Assembly (NCBI RefSeq): GCF_022662015.1
Contig: NZ_JAKMCM010000001.1
Coordinates: 62,001 to 126,000, forward strand
Direction: 5' to 3'
Source of the DNA: Aestuariivivens sediminicola
GTDB lineage: Bacteria; Bacteroidota; Bacteroidia; Flavobacteriales; Flavobacteriaceae
Length of the DNA: 64,000 nucleotides
Each line of letters opens with the position of its first letter. The stretch's first letter is position 1. The notes under the pieces are model-generated. The model ran no database searches. It was given only the letters and a program-made list of their open reading frames with translations, and was not told the origin of the DNA. Positions 1 to 9,134 of the stretch are shown piece after piece. The translations under genes were made by a program, and so were the position numbers.

Positions 1-1
1 T

Positions 2-1033
2 GATGTACCAACCATAGGATTTATTTCTCATTTTGACACCTCACCGGATTTTACCGGAGCTGATGTAAAGCCACAGATATTTGAGAATTACCACGGTGGG
101 GATATTGTATTAAACAAAGCAGAGCACATTGTATTGTCACCTGAGTATTTTGAAGATTTACGTCAGTATATTGGACAAACCCTTATAACCACCGATGGCA
201 CAACCCTTTTAGGTGCCGATGATAAGGCCGGAATATGCGAAATTGTATCGGCTATGGAGTATCTTATAAATCATCCTGAGATTAAACATGGTAAAATTAG
301 AGTAGGCTTTACTCCGGATGAAGAAATAGGCCGAGGCGCACATAAATTTGATGTTGAAAAATTTGGGGCGGATTGGGCCTATACAATGGACGGAAGCCAA
401 ATCGGTGAATTGGAATTTGAAAATTTTAATGCGGCAAGTGCCGTTGTTAAAGTTAAAGGCAAGATCGTACATCCGGGATATGCAAAGGGCAAATTAATCA
501 ACTCCATGTATATAGCCACAGAATTTATAAATTCACTGCCCAAATTTGAAACCCCGGAACACACCGAAGGCTATCAGGGATTTTTTCATTTGCATCATAT
601 GACCGGTAGTGTGGAGGAAACACAATTGGAATATATTATTCGGGATCATGATGCCGGACATTTTAAAGCGCGAAAGGAAGTCATGGTGAAATTGACGAAT
701 GAGCTTAACTCGCAATACGGCAAAGAAGTTGTTGTGACCGAAATTAAAGATCAATATTACAATATGCGGGAAAAAATAGAACCCGTCATGCACATTGTTG
801 ATATCGCCGAAGAAGCCATGGTGCAACTCGGTATTGAACCTATTATCAAAGCCATTAGAGGAGGTACGGACGGATCCCAATTGAGCTATATGGGTCTACC
901 CTGCCCGAATATATTTGCAGGAGGTCACAATTTTCACGGACGCTACGAATATATCCCCGTTGAAAGCATGATCAAGGCCACGGAAGTGATATGTAAAATA
1001 GCTGAACTAACGCCCCGCTTTCAAAAGGATTGA
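2..1033 (+). CDS. pepT: Peptidase T (tripeptide aminopeptidase), 5' end cut by window
   Basis: The frame is open from base 2, and 343 residues are visible; the family is about 408 residues, so roughly 65-75 N-terminal residues lie outside the window. PepT is a cytosolic, zinc-dependent M20B aminopeptidase that removes the N-terminal residue of tripeptides. The metal and catalytic motifs are present: HFDT at visible residues 10-13, GADDKAG at 71-77, TPDEEIG at 104-110, and GGHNFHG near 307-313 close to the C-terminus. The first ATG/TTG inside the window is internal, because the HFDT motif lies before it. It ends at TGA and converges with the yajC unit, from which it is separated by a hairpin. 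The identification is firm. Confidence 0.95.
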   Translation, partial: DVPTIGFISHFDTSPDFTGADVKPQIFENYHGGDIVLNKAEHIVLSPEYFEDLRQYIGQTLITTDGTTLLGADDKAGICEIVSAMEYLINHPEIKHGKIRVGFTPDEEIGRGAHKFDVEKFGADWAYTMDGSQIGELEFENFNAASAVVKVKGKIVHPGYAKGKLINSMYIATEFINSLPKFETPEHTEGYQGFFHLHHMTGSVEETQLEYIIRDHDAGHFKARKEVMVKLTNELNSQYGKEVVVTEIKDQYYNMREKIEPVMHIVDIAEEAMVQLGIEPIIKAIRGGTDGSQLSYMGLPCPNIFAGGHNFHGRYEYIPVESMIKATEVICKIAELTPRFQKD

Positions 1034-1109
1034 ATACCTTTTACAGACGGTAACAGCCTACTTAAATAAGCATTGGAAAGCATATTAAAGCTTGAGGAGA
1101 TGTAAGCAT

Positions 1110-1135
1110 AAAAAAGCCTCCTGTTGGGAGGCTTT
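1110..1135 (-). terminator. Rho-independent terminator of the nusB-DUF1573-yajC unit
   Basis: A perfect 9-bp stem (1113-1121 paired with 1127-1135) with a 5-nt loop. Read on the minus strand it is GC-rich and followed by six T residues, 25 nt after the yajC stop codon. It could also slow plus-strand transcription leaving pepT, where the T tract is shorter. Confidence 0.8.
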
Positions 1136-1159
1136 ATACTTATTTTGCTGTAGCCAAAC

Positions 1160-1447
1160 CTATTTGGCCGGGGCATTGGCTTTGTTAGTCATCTCCAGAG
1201 AGATCGCTGATCTGTCAAACTTGAGTTTACCTGCTAATGTTTCAATAACACAACTATTGTCTTTGTCATTCAACTCAGCAATTTTACCGTGCAGACCACT
1301 TTTGGTTACAACTTTATCACCTCGCTTTAACTCGGAGATAAACTTTTTTTCTCTTTTAGCCCGTTTCATCTGCGGGGCAATCATAAAAAAATAGACCACC
1401 GCAAACATCAAAATTAGGGGTAAAAAAGACCCCATTCCTTCTCCCAT
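1160..1447 (-). CDS. yajC: Preprotein translocase subunit YajC
   Basis: A 95-residue single-span inner-membrane protein that associates with SecDF and the SecYEG translocon. One hydrophobic segment (about residues 7-24) contains the family hallmark FFMIAPQMKR. A charged, KOW-like cytoplasmic domain follows, with the GDKVVTKSGLHGKI motif typical of YajC. It starts only 9 nt after the DUF1573 stop and is the last gene of the unit, before the hairpin at 1110-1135. Length and motifs match the family fully. Confidence 0.95.
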   Translation of the reverse strand: MGEGMGSFLPLILMFAVVYFFMIAPQMKRAKREKKFISELKRGDKVVTKSGLHGKIAELNDKDNSCVIETLAGKLKFDRSAISLEMTNKANAPAK

Positions 1448-1456
1448 GTCTTACTT

Positions 1457-1933
1457 TTATTGTGCTGCAGCTGCAGCCGTTTTATTTGGATCCGGCTTTA
1501 CAAAAGCTGTGATTTTAACCGTTTCTGTTCCTTTTTCAGTGTTCGCTGTTACCGTGATGGTTTTGGATACCTTGTTCGTACCACTACCATTAAACTTAAC
1601 TGTAAATTCTCCGGAATCTCCAGGGGCTAAAGGGTCTCTGCTCCAATCCTTAGGTACAGTACAACCACAAGAACTCTTAATATCTGTTATTACCAAAGGG
1701 GCCTCACCGGTATTGGTATATTTAAAGACCGTTTCAACATTGGTTTTGGCTTCAATTTCGCCAAAATCATGCTCTGTTTTATCAAATTCAATAACAGGGA
1801 ATTTAGAAGCGACTGCATCTCGCTCAGCAGCTTGAGCCACATTATTTTCTTCTATTTTTTTGGCTGCATTTTCCTTACATGACGTAAAGGAAACAAAACA
1901 TAATACACTTAATCCTAAAATTAATTTATTCAT
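1457..1933 (-). CDS. DUF1573 domain lipoprotein
   Basis: A 158-residue protein with a short signal peptide ending in the lipobox SFTSC (Cys19), so it is probably a lipid-anchored periplasmic or outer-membrane protein. After an Ala/Glu-rich linker, one DUF1573 immunoglobulin-like domain follows (about residues 45-150), with the family features FDKTEHDFGEI and the central SSCGCTVP motif. The biochemical role of DUF1573 is not established. The neighbourhood with nusB upstream and yajC 9 nt downstream is common in Flavobacteriaceae. The C-terminus ends in a short Ala-rich tail. Confidence 0.9.
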   Translation of the reverse strand: MNKLILGLSVLCFVSFTSCKENAAKKIEENNVAQAAERDAVASKFPVIEFDKTEHDFGEIEAKTNVETVFKYTNTGEAPLVITDIKSSCGCTVPKDWSRDPLAPGDSGEFTVKFNGSGTNKVSKTITVTANTEKGTETVKITAFVKPDPNKTAAAAAQ

Positions 1934-2016
1934 AATAGTGGGTTTTTAATTTTTAGTTCGTAAAAATAACAAATATTTAACCGTTTTAAAATTTTTGTAA
2001 GGTTCTTAACAGAAAA

Positions 2017-2961
2017 TTAGCGCAAACCTCGTCCTGATTTATTTAATGTATGGCTATTTTGATACTCCTTTACCAACTTATCTAAAATGCCATTTATAAA
2101 AATACTACTTCGTGAGGTAGAGTATTCTTTGGCTATTTCCAAATATTCATTGATGGTAACTTTTACAGGTATGGACGGAAACTCCTTAATTTCGCAAATG
2201 GCCATTTGCAGCAAAACAAAGTCTACATCCGCAATACGGTCTGCATCCCAATTTTTTGTTTTCTGAGCTATTTCTTCATTCAGAGCTGCAGTATTCAACA
2301 CTGTTTTTTTAAACAAATCAAGTGCGAATGTCTTGTCTTCCGGATCCTTATAGAGTCTAGGCACGAAATGCTGTTCCGACGTGGCAGGCCTCACCTTTCT
2401 TAAAAGTTTTAAAATAGTTGTATTCACAGTCGGCAGATCGTCCAACCAGGTCAGGTGCTTATCCTCAATATATTCGTAAAGTTTCTGATTTGGAGCAATC
2501 ACCTCTTTAAAAATGTCGATTATAAATTCCTTATCCTCGTTAAAGCTTGAGGTTCTTGTTTGCATATACGTATTGTAATGCTCACTTTTAATAATAGCCT
2601 TAAAAATGATATTCACGTACTCATCATCCAGCTGCCAATTTTGTATGTTATGGGAATTTAAGTGTTCTGACAGCAAGCCATTATCCTTGAGAAGTAATAA
2701 AAGTTCGTTATTCACGAACTTTCTGTTGGGATTCTTATCTTCCTGTGTGGCTAGATGCTTATTCTGCTTTTTTTGTAAATCCGATTCTGCCCGCTTTTGT
2801 ACCTCAACGAGTAGGGCCATGAGTAACAAATACAAGTTGTACATGTTTTCGATGCTGAACAAAAGAAATTTTTGAGGTTTTGACAAATCGTCGCTTTCGC
2901 TTCCCCTTAATGCATAAATAGATTGCATTACCTTCACCCTAATATGTCTTCTGTTAAGCAT
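2017..2961 (-). CDS. nusB: Transcription antitermination factor NusB (long Bacteroidota form)
   Basis: This 314-residue protein begins with the typical NusB opening MLNRRHIRVKVMQSIYAL. It carries the all-helical NusB fold toward its C-terminal half (about residues 165-300), including NEYLEIAKEYSTSRSSIFINGILDK near the end. NusB binds boxA RNA together with S10 in rRNA antitermination. E. coli NusB is about 140 residues. The extra N-terminal part (about residues 30-160, Lys/Asn-rich helices) is characteristic of the Bacteroidota version. A strong promoter match lies just upstream. It is the first gene of the unit with DUF1573 and yajC, 83 nt before DUF1573. Confidence 0.92.
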   Translation of the reverse strand: MLNRRHIRVKVMQSIYALRGSESDDLSKPQKFLLFSIENMYNLYLLLMALLVEVQKRAESDLQKKQNKHLATQEDKNPNRKFVNNELLLLLKDNGLLSEHLNSHNIQNWQLDDEYVNIIFKAIIKSEHYNTYMQTRTSSFNEDKEFIIDIFKEVIAPNQKLYEYIEDKHLTWLDDLPTVNTTILKLLRKVRPATSEQHFVPRLYKDPEDKTFALDLFKKTVLNTAALNEEIAQKTKNWDADRIADVDFVLLQMAICEIKEFPSIPVKVTINEYLEIAKEYSTSRSSIFINGILDKLVKEYQNSHTLNKSGRGLR

Positions 2962-3017
2962 AATTACAAAGAACTTCGAAATAAATAAAGTTTAATTAAA
3001 GCATCTCATTTCGCGCA

Positions 3018-3046
3018 CAAAAATAAGACTATTTTGGTAATTCCAA
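3018..3046 (-). promoter_or_regulatory. Bacteroidota-type promoter for nusB-DUF1573-yajC
   Basis: On the minus strand there is TTG (3046-3044), an 18-nt spacer, and TATTTTTG (3025-3018), which fits the Bacteroidota sigma consensus TTG-N(17-23)-TAnnTTTG. Transcription would begin near 3011, about 50 nt before the nusB ATG. This is the only candidate in the window where I see both elements at proper spacing. Confidence 0.6.
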
Positions 3047-3137
3047 GTTGAAATCAACATATTTATTGCCTTTAATTTTTATATAATATTTAACACTACA
3101 CCAATCCAAGTAACCCCTTATTGTATTCCAAATCGCG

Positions 3138-3145
3138 TATATTTG
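3138..3145 (+). promoter_or_regulatory. Probable -7 element for the ABC exporter gene
   Basis: TATATTTG matches the Bacteroidota -7 consensus TAnnTTTG about 45 nt before the ATG at 3190. A TTG at 3121-3123 is only 14 nt away, closer than the usual spacing, so only the -7 half is supported. Confidence 0.4.
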
Positions 3146-3189
3146 CTTACTTAATTCAAAATGCAACAGCAAGGATTATCTGTTTTTAA

Positions 3190-4953
3190 ATGAAAGCACT
3201 CCAGCATTTAAATAAATACTTTTACAAATATAAGACCTACCTAATCATTGGTGTTATCATTACCATAGTTGCAAGGATCTTTTTACTTTACACGCCGCGC
3301 TATGTAAAAAAGATATTTATTGTTGTTGAACAGGGGCTTAATCAATCCATTTCAAATGATGTTTTCAGGGCTGAACTCATTGAGGCCATTCTTTACATTG
3401 TGGTTTCAGCATTAATAGGGGCTATTCTGACCTTCTTTATGCGCCAAACTATAATAAATGTATCCCGGTATATTGAATTCGACCTAAAAAATGAAGTGTA
3501 CCGACAATACCAAAAGTTATCGCTCAACTTTTATAAAAAAAACAGAACCGGCGATTTAATGAATCGGATCAGTGAAGATGTGGGCCGGGTCCGTATGTAT
3601 GTCGGTCCGGCGTTAATGTACAGCATCAATACGATTACACTTTTTGTTATTGTTATCATTTATATGGTAAATGCATCACCTAAATTAACCCTGTATACCG
3701 TAATTCCATTACCCATTTTATCGGTTATCATTTACAAGTTGAGCAGAGAAATTCACAAGCGCAGCACCATTGTTCAGGAATACCTCTCTAATTTATCGAC
3801 TTATACTCAGGAGTCTTTTAGTGGGATATCTGTAATTAAAGCCTATGGAATAGAGCCTTTAACGAGTAAGAACTTCAATACTCTTGCCATGGAAAGCAAG
3901 GAAAAACAAATCAGTCTAACACGTGTTCAGGCGTGGTTTTTCCCGATGATGATATTATTGATCGGAACCAGTAACTTGCTCGTTATTTACATTGGGGGCA
4001 TGCAGTATATGAATGGTGAAATTGAAAGTCTGGGTACCATTGCCGAATTCATAATTTACGTCAACATGCTCACATGGCCGGTAGCCACCGTAGGCTGGGT
4101 CACTTCTATTGTGCAACAGGCTGAAGCATCTCAGAAACGCATCAACGAGTTTTTAAAAATTGAACCTGAAATAACAAACACGGTTGATTATGCCACCGAA
4201 ATTGATGGTGATATCGTTTTTAAGGATGTATCGTTCACCTATGACGATACGAACATACAGGCCCTACATAATATCAACCTCACTATTAAGAAAGGAGAAA
4301 CGGTTGCTATTTTAGGTAAAACAGGTTCCGGAAAATCCACCATTCTGGATTTGATCTGCAGGTTATATGATATCGATTCGGGAACTTTGACGATTAATGA
4401 TGTGCCGATTTCGCAACTCAATCTCAACAATTTACGAAACGATATAGGATATGTTCCTCAGGATGCCTTCTTATTTTCAGACAGCATCAAAAACAATATA
4501 AAGTTCGGTAAGGAAGATGCTTCAGACGATGATGTGATTCAGGCTGCAAAACTGGCCCATGTCCATAAAAACATTGTGACATTTAAAAATGGCTACAATA
4601 CGGTATTGGGCGAACGCGGTATCACACTTTCCGGAGGACAGAAACAAAGAGTATCCATAGCCCGTGCCATAATAAAAGCTCCGAACATCTTACTGTTCGA
4701 TGATTGTCTCAGTGCTGTTGATACAGAAACGGAAGAGAAAATACTGAAAAATCTAAATAGGATTTCTAACAATAAAACTACGGTTATTGTGAGTCACAGG
4801 GTGTCTTCAGCTAAAAATGCAGATAAAATTGTGGTCCTGGAAAATGGCCACATCGTACAAGAAGGAACCCACGAGGAATTAATAAACATTGAAGGATATT
4901 ATAAACACCTCTACTTAAAACAGCTTAGCGAGTCAGCAGCGGGTCACCTGTAG
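3190..4953 (+). CDS. MsbA/MdlB-type ABC exporter (fused permease and ATPase)
   Basis: A 587-residue half-transporter. Residues 1-320 form the six-helix type-I exporter domain; residues 335-587 form the nucleotide-binding domain. Walker A is GKTGSGKS (376-383), the Q-loop lies in YVPQDAF, the signature is LSGGQ (480-484), Walker B is ILLFDD (500-505), and the switch His is in VSHR. The residue after the Walker B Asp is Asp rather than the usual catalytic Glu, as in one half of several heterodimeric exporters. No partner subunit is adjacent. The substrate cannot be told from sequence; lipids or drugs are typical. It is divergent from nusB and stands alone. Confidence 0.88.
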   Translation: MKALQHLNKYFYKYKTYLIIGVIITIVARIFLLYTPRYVKKIFIVVEQGLNQSISNDVFRAELIEAILYIVVSALIGAILTFFMRQTIINVSRYIEFDLKNEVYRQYQKLSLNFYKKNRTGDLMNRISEDVGRVRMYVGPALMYSINTITLFVIVIIYMVNASPKLTLYTVIPLPILSVIIYKLSREIHKRSTIVQEYLSNLSTYTQESFSGISVIKAYGIEPLTSKNFNTLAMESKEKQISLTRVQAWFFPMMILLIGTSNLLVIYIGGMQYMNGEIESLGTIAEFIIYVNMLTWPVATVGWVTSIVQQAEASQKRINEFLKIEPEITNTVDYATEIDGDIVFKDVSFTYDDTNIQALHNINLTIKKGETVAILGKTGSGKSTILDLICRLYDIDSGTLTINDVPISQLNLNNLRNDIGYVPQDAFLFSDSIKNNIKFGKEDASDDDVIQAAKLAHVHKNIVTFKNGYNTVLGERGITLSGGQKQRVSIARAIIKAPNILLFDDCLSAVDTETEEKILKNLNRISNNKTTVIVSHRVSSAKNADKIVVLENGHIVQEGTHEELINIEGYYKHLYLKQLSESAAGHL

Positions 4954-5123
4954 CTGAACTAATACCATATCCGAGGCACATTGAGATCTATACAGACATG
5001 TGGTATAAATCAAGAATTATAAAAGAAACTATAAAAATTGTTGGTTAGTTACGGTTTTTTTTAGATTTTTGGTGAATACAACAACGAGTATATTAATTAA
5101 AAAACATTAAAGAATAACACGAT

Positions 5124-5501
5124 ATGATGGAGAAAGAGGAGATTTTTTCAAAAGTTTTAAGAGCAGGAAGACGCACCTATTTTTTTGATGTAAGGGCCAC
5201 GAAAGCGGAAGATTATTACCTAACAATTACAGAAAGCAAAAAATTCACCAACGACGATGGGTCTTTTCATTATAAAAAGCATAAAATCTACATCTATAAA
5301 GAAGACTTTGACGAATTTAAAGAAATTTTAGCTGAGATGACCGATTACATTATCAGTGAAAAAGGTAATGAGGTGATTAGCGAACGGCATCAAAAAGACT
5401 TTAAAAAGGAACAAAATTTTTCGGATAACGGGGAATCGGTTACTGAAGATGCCATTAAATCCACAGATAGTTTTACGGATATAGATTTCGAAGATATATA
5501 G
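5124..5501 (+). CDS. PUR-alpha-like DNA/RNA-binding protein (DUF3276)
   Basis: A 125-residue protein with a PUR/DUF3276 domain in residues 1-85 (AGRRTYFFDVRATKAEDYYLTITESK), followed by an acidic, low-complexity tail. Bacterial PUR-domain proteins bind single-stranded nucleic acid, and the family is widespread in Bacteroidota. The start is ATGATG; the second ATG (5127) is an equally good start. It is monocistronic and followed by a clear terminator. Confidence 0.88.
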   Translation: MMEKEEIFSKVLRAGRRTYFFDVRATKAEDYYLTITESKKFTNDDGSFHYKKHKIYIYKEDFDEFKEILAEMTDYIISEKGNEVISERHQKDFKKEQNFSDNGESVTEDAIKSTDSFTDIDFEDI

Positions 5502-5532
5502 TACTGACTAACTTTCAACTAAACTAAACCAT

Positions 5533-5569
5533 AAACCACTAAATACAATTTTTGTTTTGGTGGTTTTTT
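5533..5569 (+). terminator. Rho-independent terminator after the PUR protein
   Basis: An 11-bp stem with one G-T wobble (5533-5543 with 5556-5566) and a 12-nt loop, followed on the plus strand by a short T run. It lies 32 nt after the stop codon at 5501. Confidence 0.75.
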
Positions 5570-5602
5570 AGTTATTTACCCCGCTTCAACAAAATAACTT
5601 AC

Positions 5603-6652
5603 TTAAGCTTTAACTCGAATTAAAGAAAGGGTCAACGCCATCACGAAATACATCATAGTCACTCCCCATCCGAATACAGAAAATACAATATAACAGAACA
5701 GCAACAACCATAGTGGCCCCAGGGTTATGGCCAGGGCAAACCTGAATGTCGATCGAAATTCAATCTCCACTATTTTTGGTTTTATCATCCATTTCCAAAT
5801 CACATAAGGGACAATCATGTTGCAGATAAACAGTAGATCAAACAATTTTAGTAATAATGGGGGTAATGGACCTCTTGCTTTTTTAAAATGACAATCTGAA
5901 AAATCATTCGCCATACACCTGTTAACCGCCACAGGATCTGTAAAGTCTGCACCCATGGCTTCCAGCTTTTTCAATGTCGATTCGTAGCCGTCCGATGGAA
6001 TATGGGAGGTAAGACCAGTGATATCATCATGCACTCGGGTCTTTAGATGCTGAATCAATTGATTTTTATCGGTAATAGTGATATCTTTTACCGAAAAAGA
6101 TGTCCCATAATAAATCGACACCTGATCCGGGAATCCCTCAGCTCTTTGAAAATTAAACCCGATAGGTACCAGGTGTAAATCGGTTTCGGGATACCTTTCC
6201 AGGGTTTCAGTGATAATCCGAGTAAAACCCTTACTTAAAGGTCTGACCGTTCTATTGAGATTATGGCTGCCTTCCGGAAAAATGGCAACAGCTTCCTTTT
6301 CATGAAGTAAATCCGTACAGGTATTAAAAATAGAATTGTTCTGTGTCAGGTTACTCCAACCATCTCTAATGCGATATACCGGCAACATCCTTAGGGTGTG
6401 TAACAACTTACTGACCCAAGGTTTTTTAAATACGGCAGCACGGGTCAGAAAATAGGAAAATCGACCACAGGTTGTGGCGATAAGCAAGGCATCAAGTAAA
6501 GCATTCTGGTGGTTTGCCAAGAACAGGACCGCCTTGTTTTTCGGTATTTCAGCTTGCTTTACAACTTCTATTTTTTTGAAATAGAAAAAGAAACCTATGC
6601 GTATATAAGTCCGAATAATAAGCAACCAGAGCTGTTCCAAAGTATCTCTCAA
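5603..6652 (-). CDS. PlsC-like 1-acylglycerol-3-phosphate acyltransferase family protein
   Basis: A membrane-associated lysophospholipid acyltransferase. The PlsC HX4D motif is NHQNALLD, and the second acceptor-binding motif is FPEGSHN about 85 residues later. Two hydrophobic helices sit near the C-terminus (WLLLFCYIVFSVFGWG). No ATG opens the frame. The TTG at 6652, just after the stop of the upstream transporter gene, gives a protein of about 349 residues; a TTG at 6685 would overlap that gene by 29 nt. The likely role is phospholipid or glycolipid remodelling; the precise acceptor is unknown. Confidence 0.82.
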   Translation of the reverse strand: MRDTLEQLWLLIIRTYIRIGFFFYFKKIEVVKQAEIPKNKAVLFLANHQNALLDALLIATTCGRFSYFLTRAAVFKKPWVSKLLHTLRMLPVYRIRDGWSNLTQNNSIFNTCTDLLHEKEAVAIFPEGSHNLNRTVRPLSKGFTRIITETLERYPETDLHLVPIGFNFQRAEGFPDQVSIYYGTSFSVKDITITDKNQLIQHLKTRVHDDITGLTSHIPSDGYESTLKKLEAMGADFTDPVAVNRCMANDFSDCHFKKARGPLPPLLLKLFDLLFICNMIVPYVIWKWMIKPKIVEIEFRSTFRFALAITLGPLWLLLFCYIVFSVFGWGVTMMYFVMALTLSLIRVKA

Positions 6653-6656
6653 TAGT

Positions 6657-7550
6657 CTATATTTTCCGCGCCCATAAGGATGCAATTATCAATCCTGAAA
6701 TAATGTGCCAGATACCCCAGAAAGCCGTTATTATGGCCATACCACCCAACCCCTCAAAAAAGGTAAAGATTAGCAATAGGCCCAATCCCGAATTTTGAAT
6801 ACCTGTTTCTATAGTAATGGTTTTTATGTTATTAAGAGACAATCTGAACAGATGAGCCACAAAAAATCCTAATAGGAAAGCAATTAAATTATGCGTCACC
6901 GACAGGGCAAATACGCGATGGATGTGGTCATAAAAAACATCCAGATTCTGTGCAAAGGCGATCACAACAATGATGCAAAAAACAATAATTGAAATGGGTT
7001 TCAATAATCGCGATAATCTTAAGGCCAGATGTTCGTTCTTGCTGCGCAGAACCATCCCCACAATCAGGGGTATACCCAGGATGACTACAACGAGTTTAAA
7101 CAGTTCAAATATATTTAATTCCACCATTCTTAAAAGCGCTGCAGTGGGTGGATATAGGGATCCGTAGAACTGGAAATTAAAAGGTGTCATAAAAATGGCC
7201 AAAAAGGTTGCAAAAGCCGTTAAACTAACCGATAAGGCTGAATTCCCTTTTGCCAGATGGGTCATAAAATTTGAAATGTTACCACCCGGGCAAGCCGCGA
7301 CCATAAACATTCCCAGAGCAATACTAGGTTTAGGATTAATAAGGACAATGAGGAAATAGGTCACCAGAGGTAACAAAACAAATTGAGAACCGATACCGAC
7401 CAAAAGTAATTTAGGAGCTTTAAGGAGCTGTTTGAAATCGTTTGTAGTTATGCCCAGGGCGACACCAAACATAACAACGGCCAAAGCAATATTCAATACC
7501 CACAAACCTGTCTGATCGAAATTAATTCTTACCTGATCGAGTTCCACCAT
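6657..7550 (-). CDS. Bile acid:sodium symporter family (BASS) transporter
   Basis: A 297-residue polytopic membrane protein with about nine hydrophobic helices. It has the BASS signatures MVAACPGGNISNFMTHLAKGN (crossover helix region) and TIETGIQNSGLGLLL. Members move bile acids, pantoate, pyruvate or other organic anions with sodium; the substrate here is not predictable. It starts 3 nt after the csaA stop, so csaA, this gene and the acyltransferase form one minus-strand unit. Confidence 0.88.
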   Translation of the reverse strand: MVELDQVRINFDQTGLWVLNIALAVVMFGVALGITTNDFKQLLKAPKLLLVGIGSQFVLLPLVTYFLIVLINPKPSIALGMFMVAACPGGNISNFMTHLAKGNSALSVSLTAFATFLAIFMTPFNFQFYGSLYPPTAALLRMVELNIFELFKLVVVILGIPLIVGMVLRSKNEHLALRLSRLLKPISIIVFCIIVVIAFAQNLDVFYDHIHRVFALSVTHNLIAFLLGFFVAHLFRLSLNNIKTITIETGIQNSGLGLLLIFTFFEGLGGMAIITAFWGIWHIISGLIIASLWARKI

Positions 7551-7553
7551 AGT

Positions 7554-7889
7554 TTAAGACACAACAGTTCCATTCTTAACGTTCATTTCCGGTTGCAAAA
7601 GAATAACATCTTTTTCTTTTACCGCTCCCAGTACCAGGCATTCGCTCTTAAAATTAGCGATTTGCTTTACCGGAAAGTTCACCACGGCAATAATCTGTCG
7701 GTTCAATAAATCGCTTTTGCTGTATAAGGAGGTTATTTGGGCAGATGATTTCATAATACCTAAAGGTCCAAAGTCAATGGTAAGTTGATAGGCCGCCTGA
7801 CGCGCCTTCGGAAAATCCTGCACATCAATTATGGTGCCCACACGAAAATCAACCTTCGTAAAATCATCAAAATGAATACTGTGTTCCAT
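7554..7889 (-). CDS. csaA: CsaA-like tRNA-binding protein (export-related chaperone)
   Basis: A 111-residue, single-domain OB-fold protein of the tRNA_bind family. It opens DFTKVDFRVGTI and ends LQPEMNVKNGTVVS, both typical of CsaA. CsaA binds tRNA-like RNA and has export-chaperone activity in Bacillus subtilis; the role in Bacteroidota is not established. It is first in a three-gene unit with the BASS transporter and the acyltransferase. Confidence 0.9.
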   Translation of the reverse strand: MEHSIHFDDFTKVDFRVGTIIDVQDFPKARQAAYQLTIDFGPLGIMKSSAQITSLYSKSDLLNRQIIAVVNFPVKQIANFKSECLVLGAVKEKDVILLQPEMNVKNGTVVS

Positions 7890-7908
7890 ATCCTAATAGT
7901 ACAAATTA

Positions 7909-7916
7909 CAAAACTA
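7909..7916 (-). promoter_or_regulatory. Possible -7 element for the csaA unit
   Basis: Minus-strand TAGTTTTG fits TAnnTTTG about 20 nt before the csaA ATG. No TTG is seen at the right distance upstream, so support is partial. Confidence 0.35.
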
Positions 7917-7934
7917 ATTAAGGTCAATTAGAGT

Positions 7935-8942
7935 TTAATGATGATTCGAATTTTCATAATGTTCGCGTATCAGATCCCGGCCAAAATCACCATCAAAATC
8001 ACGCCATACCAGATGAATATGGTTGGCATTGTTCTGGGTGTTATCGAATTCTATCAGAAAGGTTTTCCCTTGAACCCTGTAGTAATGCGGTTTTCCTTTT
8101 AACAATGCCCCTGCCCAGCCAAAACGAATAGTGTCAAATTCTTCTTTATTTATGGTCTTTCGCCGTGCCTCTGCTAATGGATCGGGCAAAGCACTGAGGT
8201 ATTCATCAATCAAATTGCGCAACAGGTCACGCTGACCGGTTTTTAAATCTTTTGCTGCAATACCAACGGGATCCAATGGTTTTACTTCCGGTAGGTTCGC
8301 AGTTGTGATATCCGGAAATGCCTCTTCCCTAAAAACAGCCTTTGCTCTCTGCTCGGCTGTCAAGGCATTCATGAAGGCGAAAGCCAGATCTTCTTCCCTG
8401 GCTAAGGTGCGTTCTCCAGTTCTGGGGCCTGACATGATAGTGGCCGGATTGGATCCAAAAAATCGAGGAGCAACAGCCACCTTGCCATCTGAGATGGTAA
8501 AGTTCAACGATACATGATGCCCTTCGAAGGACCAGCCCCAAAGGGTGTCTTTTCTCGGATTACCATAAATGGCTATGAAATAGGCCCCGGCATCTCTGAA
8601 TTCAGGATTGTTTTGAAGCTCGGCCAAAACATTTTCCAAATCAATAATGCGTTGGGTCTTGTTGTATCCCACCTCACCCAAAAAGCTTCGCAGCATCTTA
8701 AAAAAGAGGTCTTTCTGCTGCTTACTCAAGGCCCCTATCGTGATGCCCTCTCTGGGCCACATCTGACTGGGCAGAAAATGCCACTTAATGCGAGATGCAT
8801 CCGTAAACTCGTGCATCACCTCACTGCGCTGTTCGGCATTCAATGTATCCAAAAATAAAAGAGTTGGATCATCGGAGCGCTTCACAAATGCCATAAGCAG
8901 GATGAATAAAAGTAGGGCCCCCGTATACTTTAATGTTTTCAT
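7935..8942 (-). CDS. DUF3500 family exported protein
   Basis: A DUF3500 protein of unknown function. I place the start at the ATG at 8942 (335 residues), which opens a hydrophobic signal sequence (MKTLKYTGALLLFILLMAF). The frame is open further upstream to 8999, but that extension is polar and lies before the signal. The body contains the family's repeated FLDTLNAEQR / AFMNALTAEQR helices, the GHHVSLNF segment and a C-terminal NHIHLVWRDFDGDFG motif; the clustered His residues suggest metal binding. The sequence TACATTTG on the minus strand at 8994-8987 resembles a -7 element, which supports the downstream start. Confidence 0.85.
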   Translation of the reverse strand: MKTLKYTGALLLFILLMAFVKRSDDPTLLFLDTLNAEQRSEVMHEFTDASRIKWHFLPSQMWPREGITIGALSKQQKDLFFKMLRSFLGEVGYNKTQRIIDLENVLAELQNNPEFRDAGAYFIAIYGNPRKDTLWGWSFEGHHVSLNFTISDGKVAVAPRFFGSNPATIMSGPRTGERTLAREEDLAFAFMNALTAEQRAKAVFREEAFPDITTANLPEVKPLDPVGIAAKDLKTGQRDLLRNLIDEYLSALPDPLAEARRKTINKEEFDTIRFGWAGALLKGKPHYYRVQGKTFLIEFDNTQNNANHIHLVWRDFDGDFGRDLIREHYENSNHH

Positions 8943-9111
8943 AATTTGCGACTGTGTTGAACCTTGAAAACCACTTTGGTCTTTCTCAAATGTAACCATT
9001 ATTTTTCAATGCTGCCGCTCTATAAAAATCCGTCGGTCCTGAGAACGCAATTTTCGGCTTAATTTAAGATCATATCAAACCCATTATTTCTTTTTTCTAC
9101 TCATTTATACT

Positions 9112-9119
9112 TAATTTTG
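9112..9119 (+). promoter_or_regulatory. Possible -7 element for the thioredoxin-like gene
   Basis: TAATTTTG fits the Bacteroidota -7 consensus and sits 15 nt before the ATG at 9135. No clear TTG element is visible upstream. Confidence 0.35.
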
Positions 9120-9134
9120 AAATAAACTCATCTT

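Noticed and set aside
1446-1835. 129-codon plus-strand ORF opposite DUF1573
   Set aside because: Complementary-strand shadow of the DUF1573 lipoprotein gene.
4962-5032. Imperfect hairpin ATACCATAT/ATGTGGTAT after the ABC exporter
   Set aside because: Arms are about 30 nt apart with one mismatch and no T run; too weak for a terminator.
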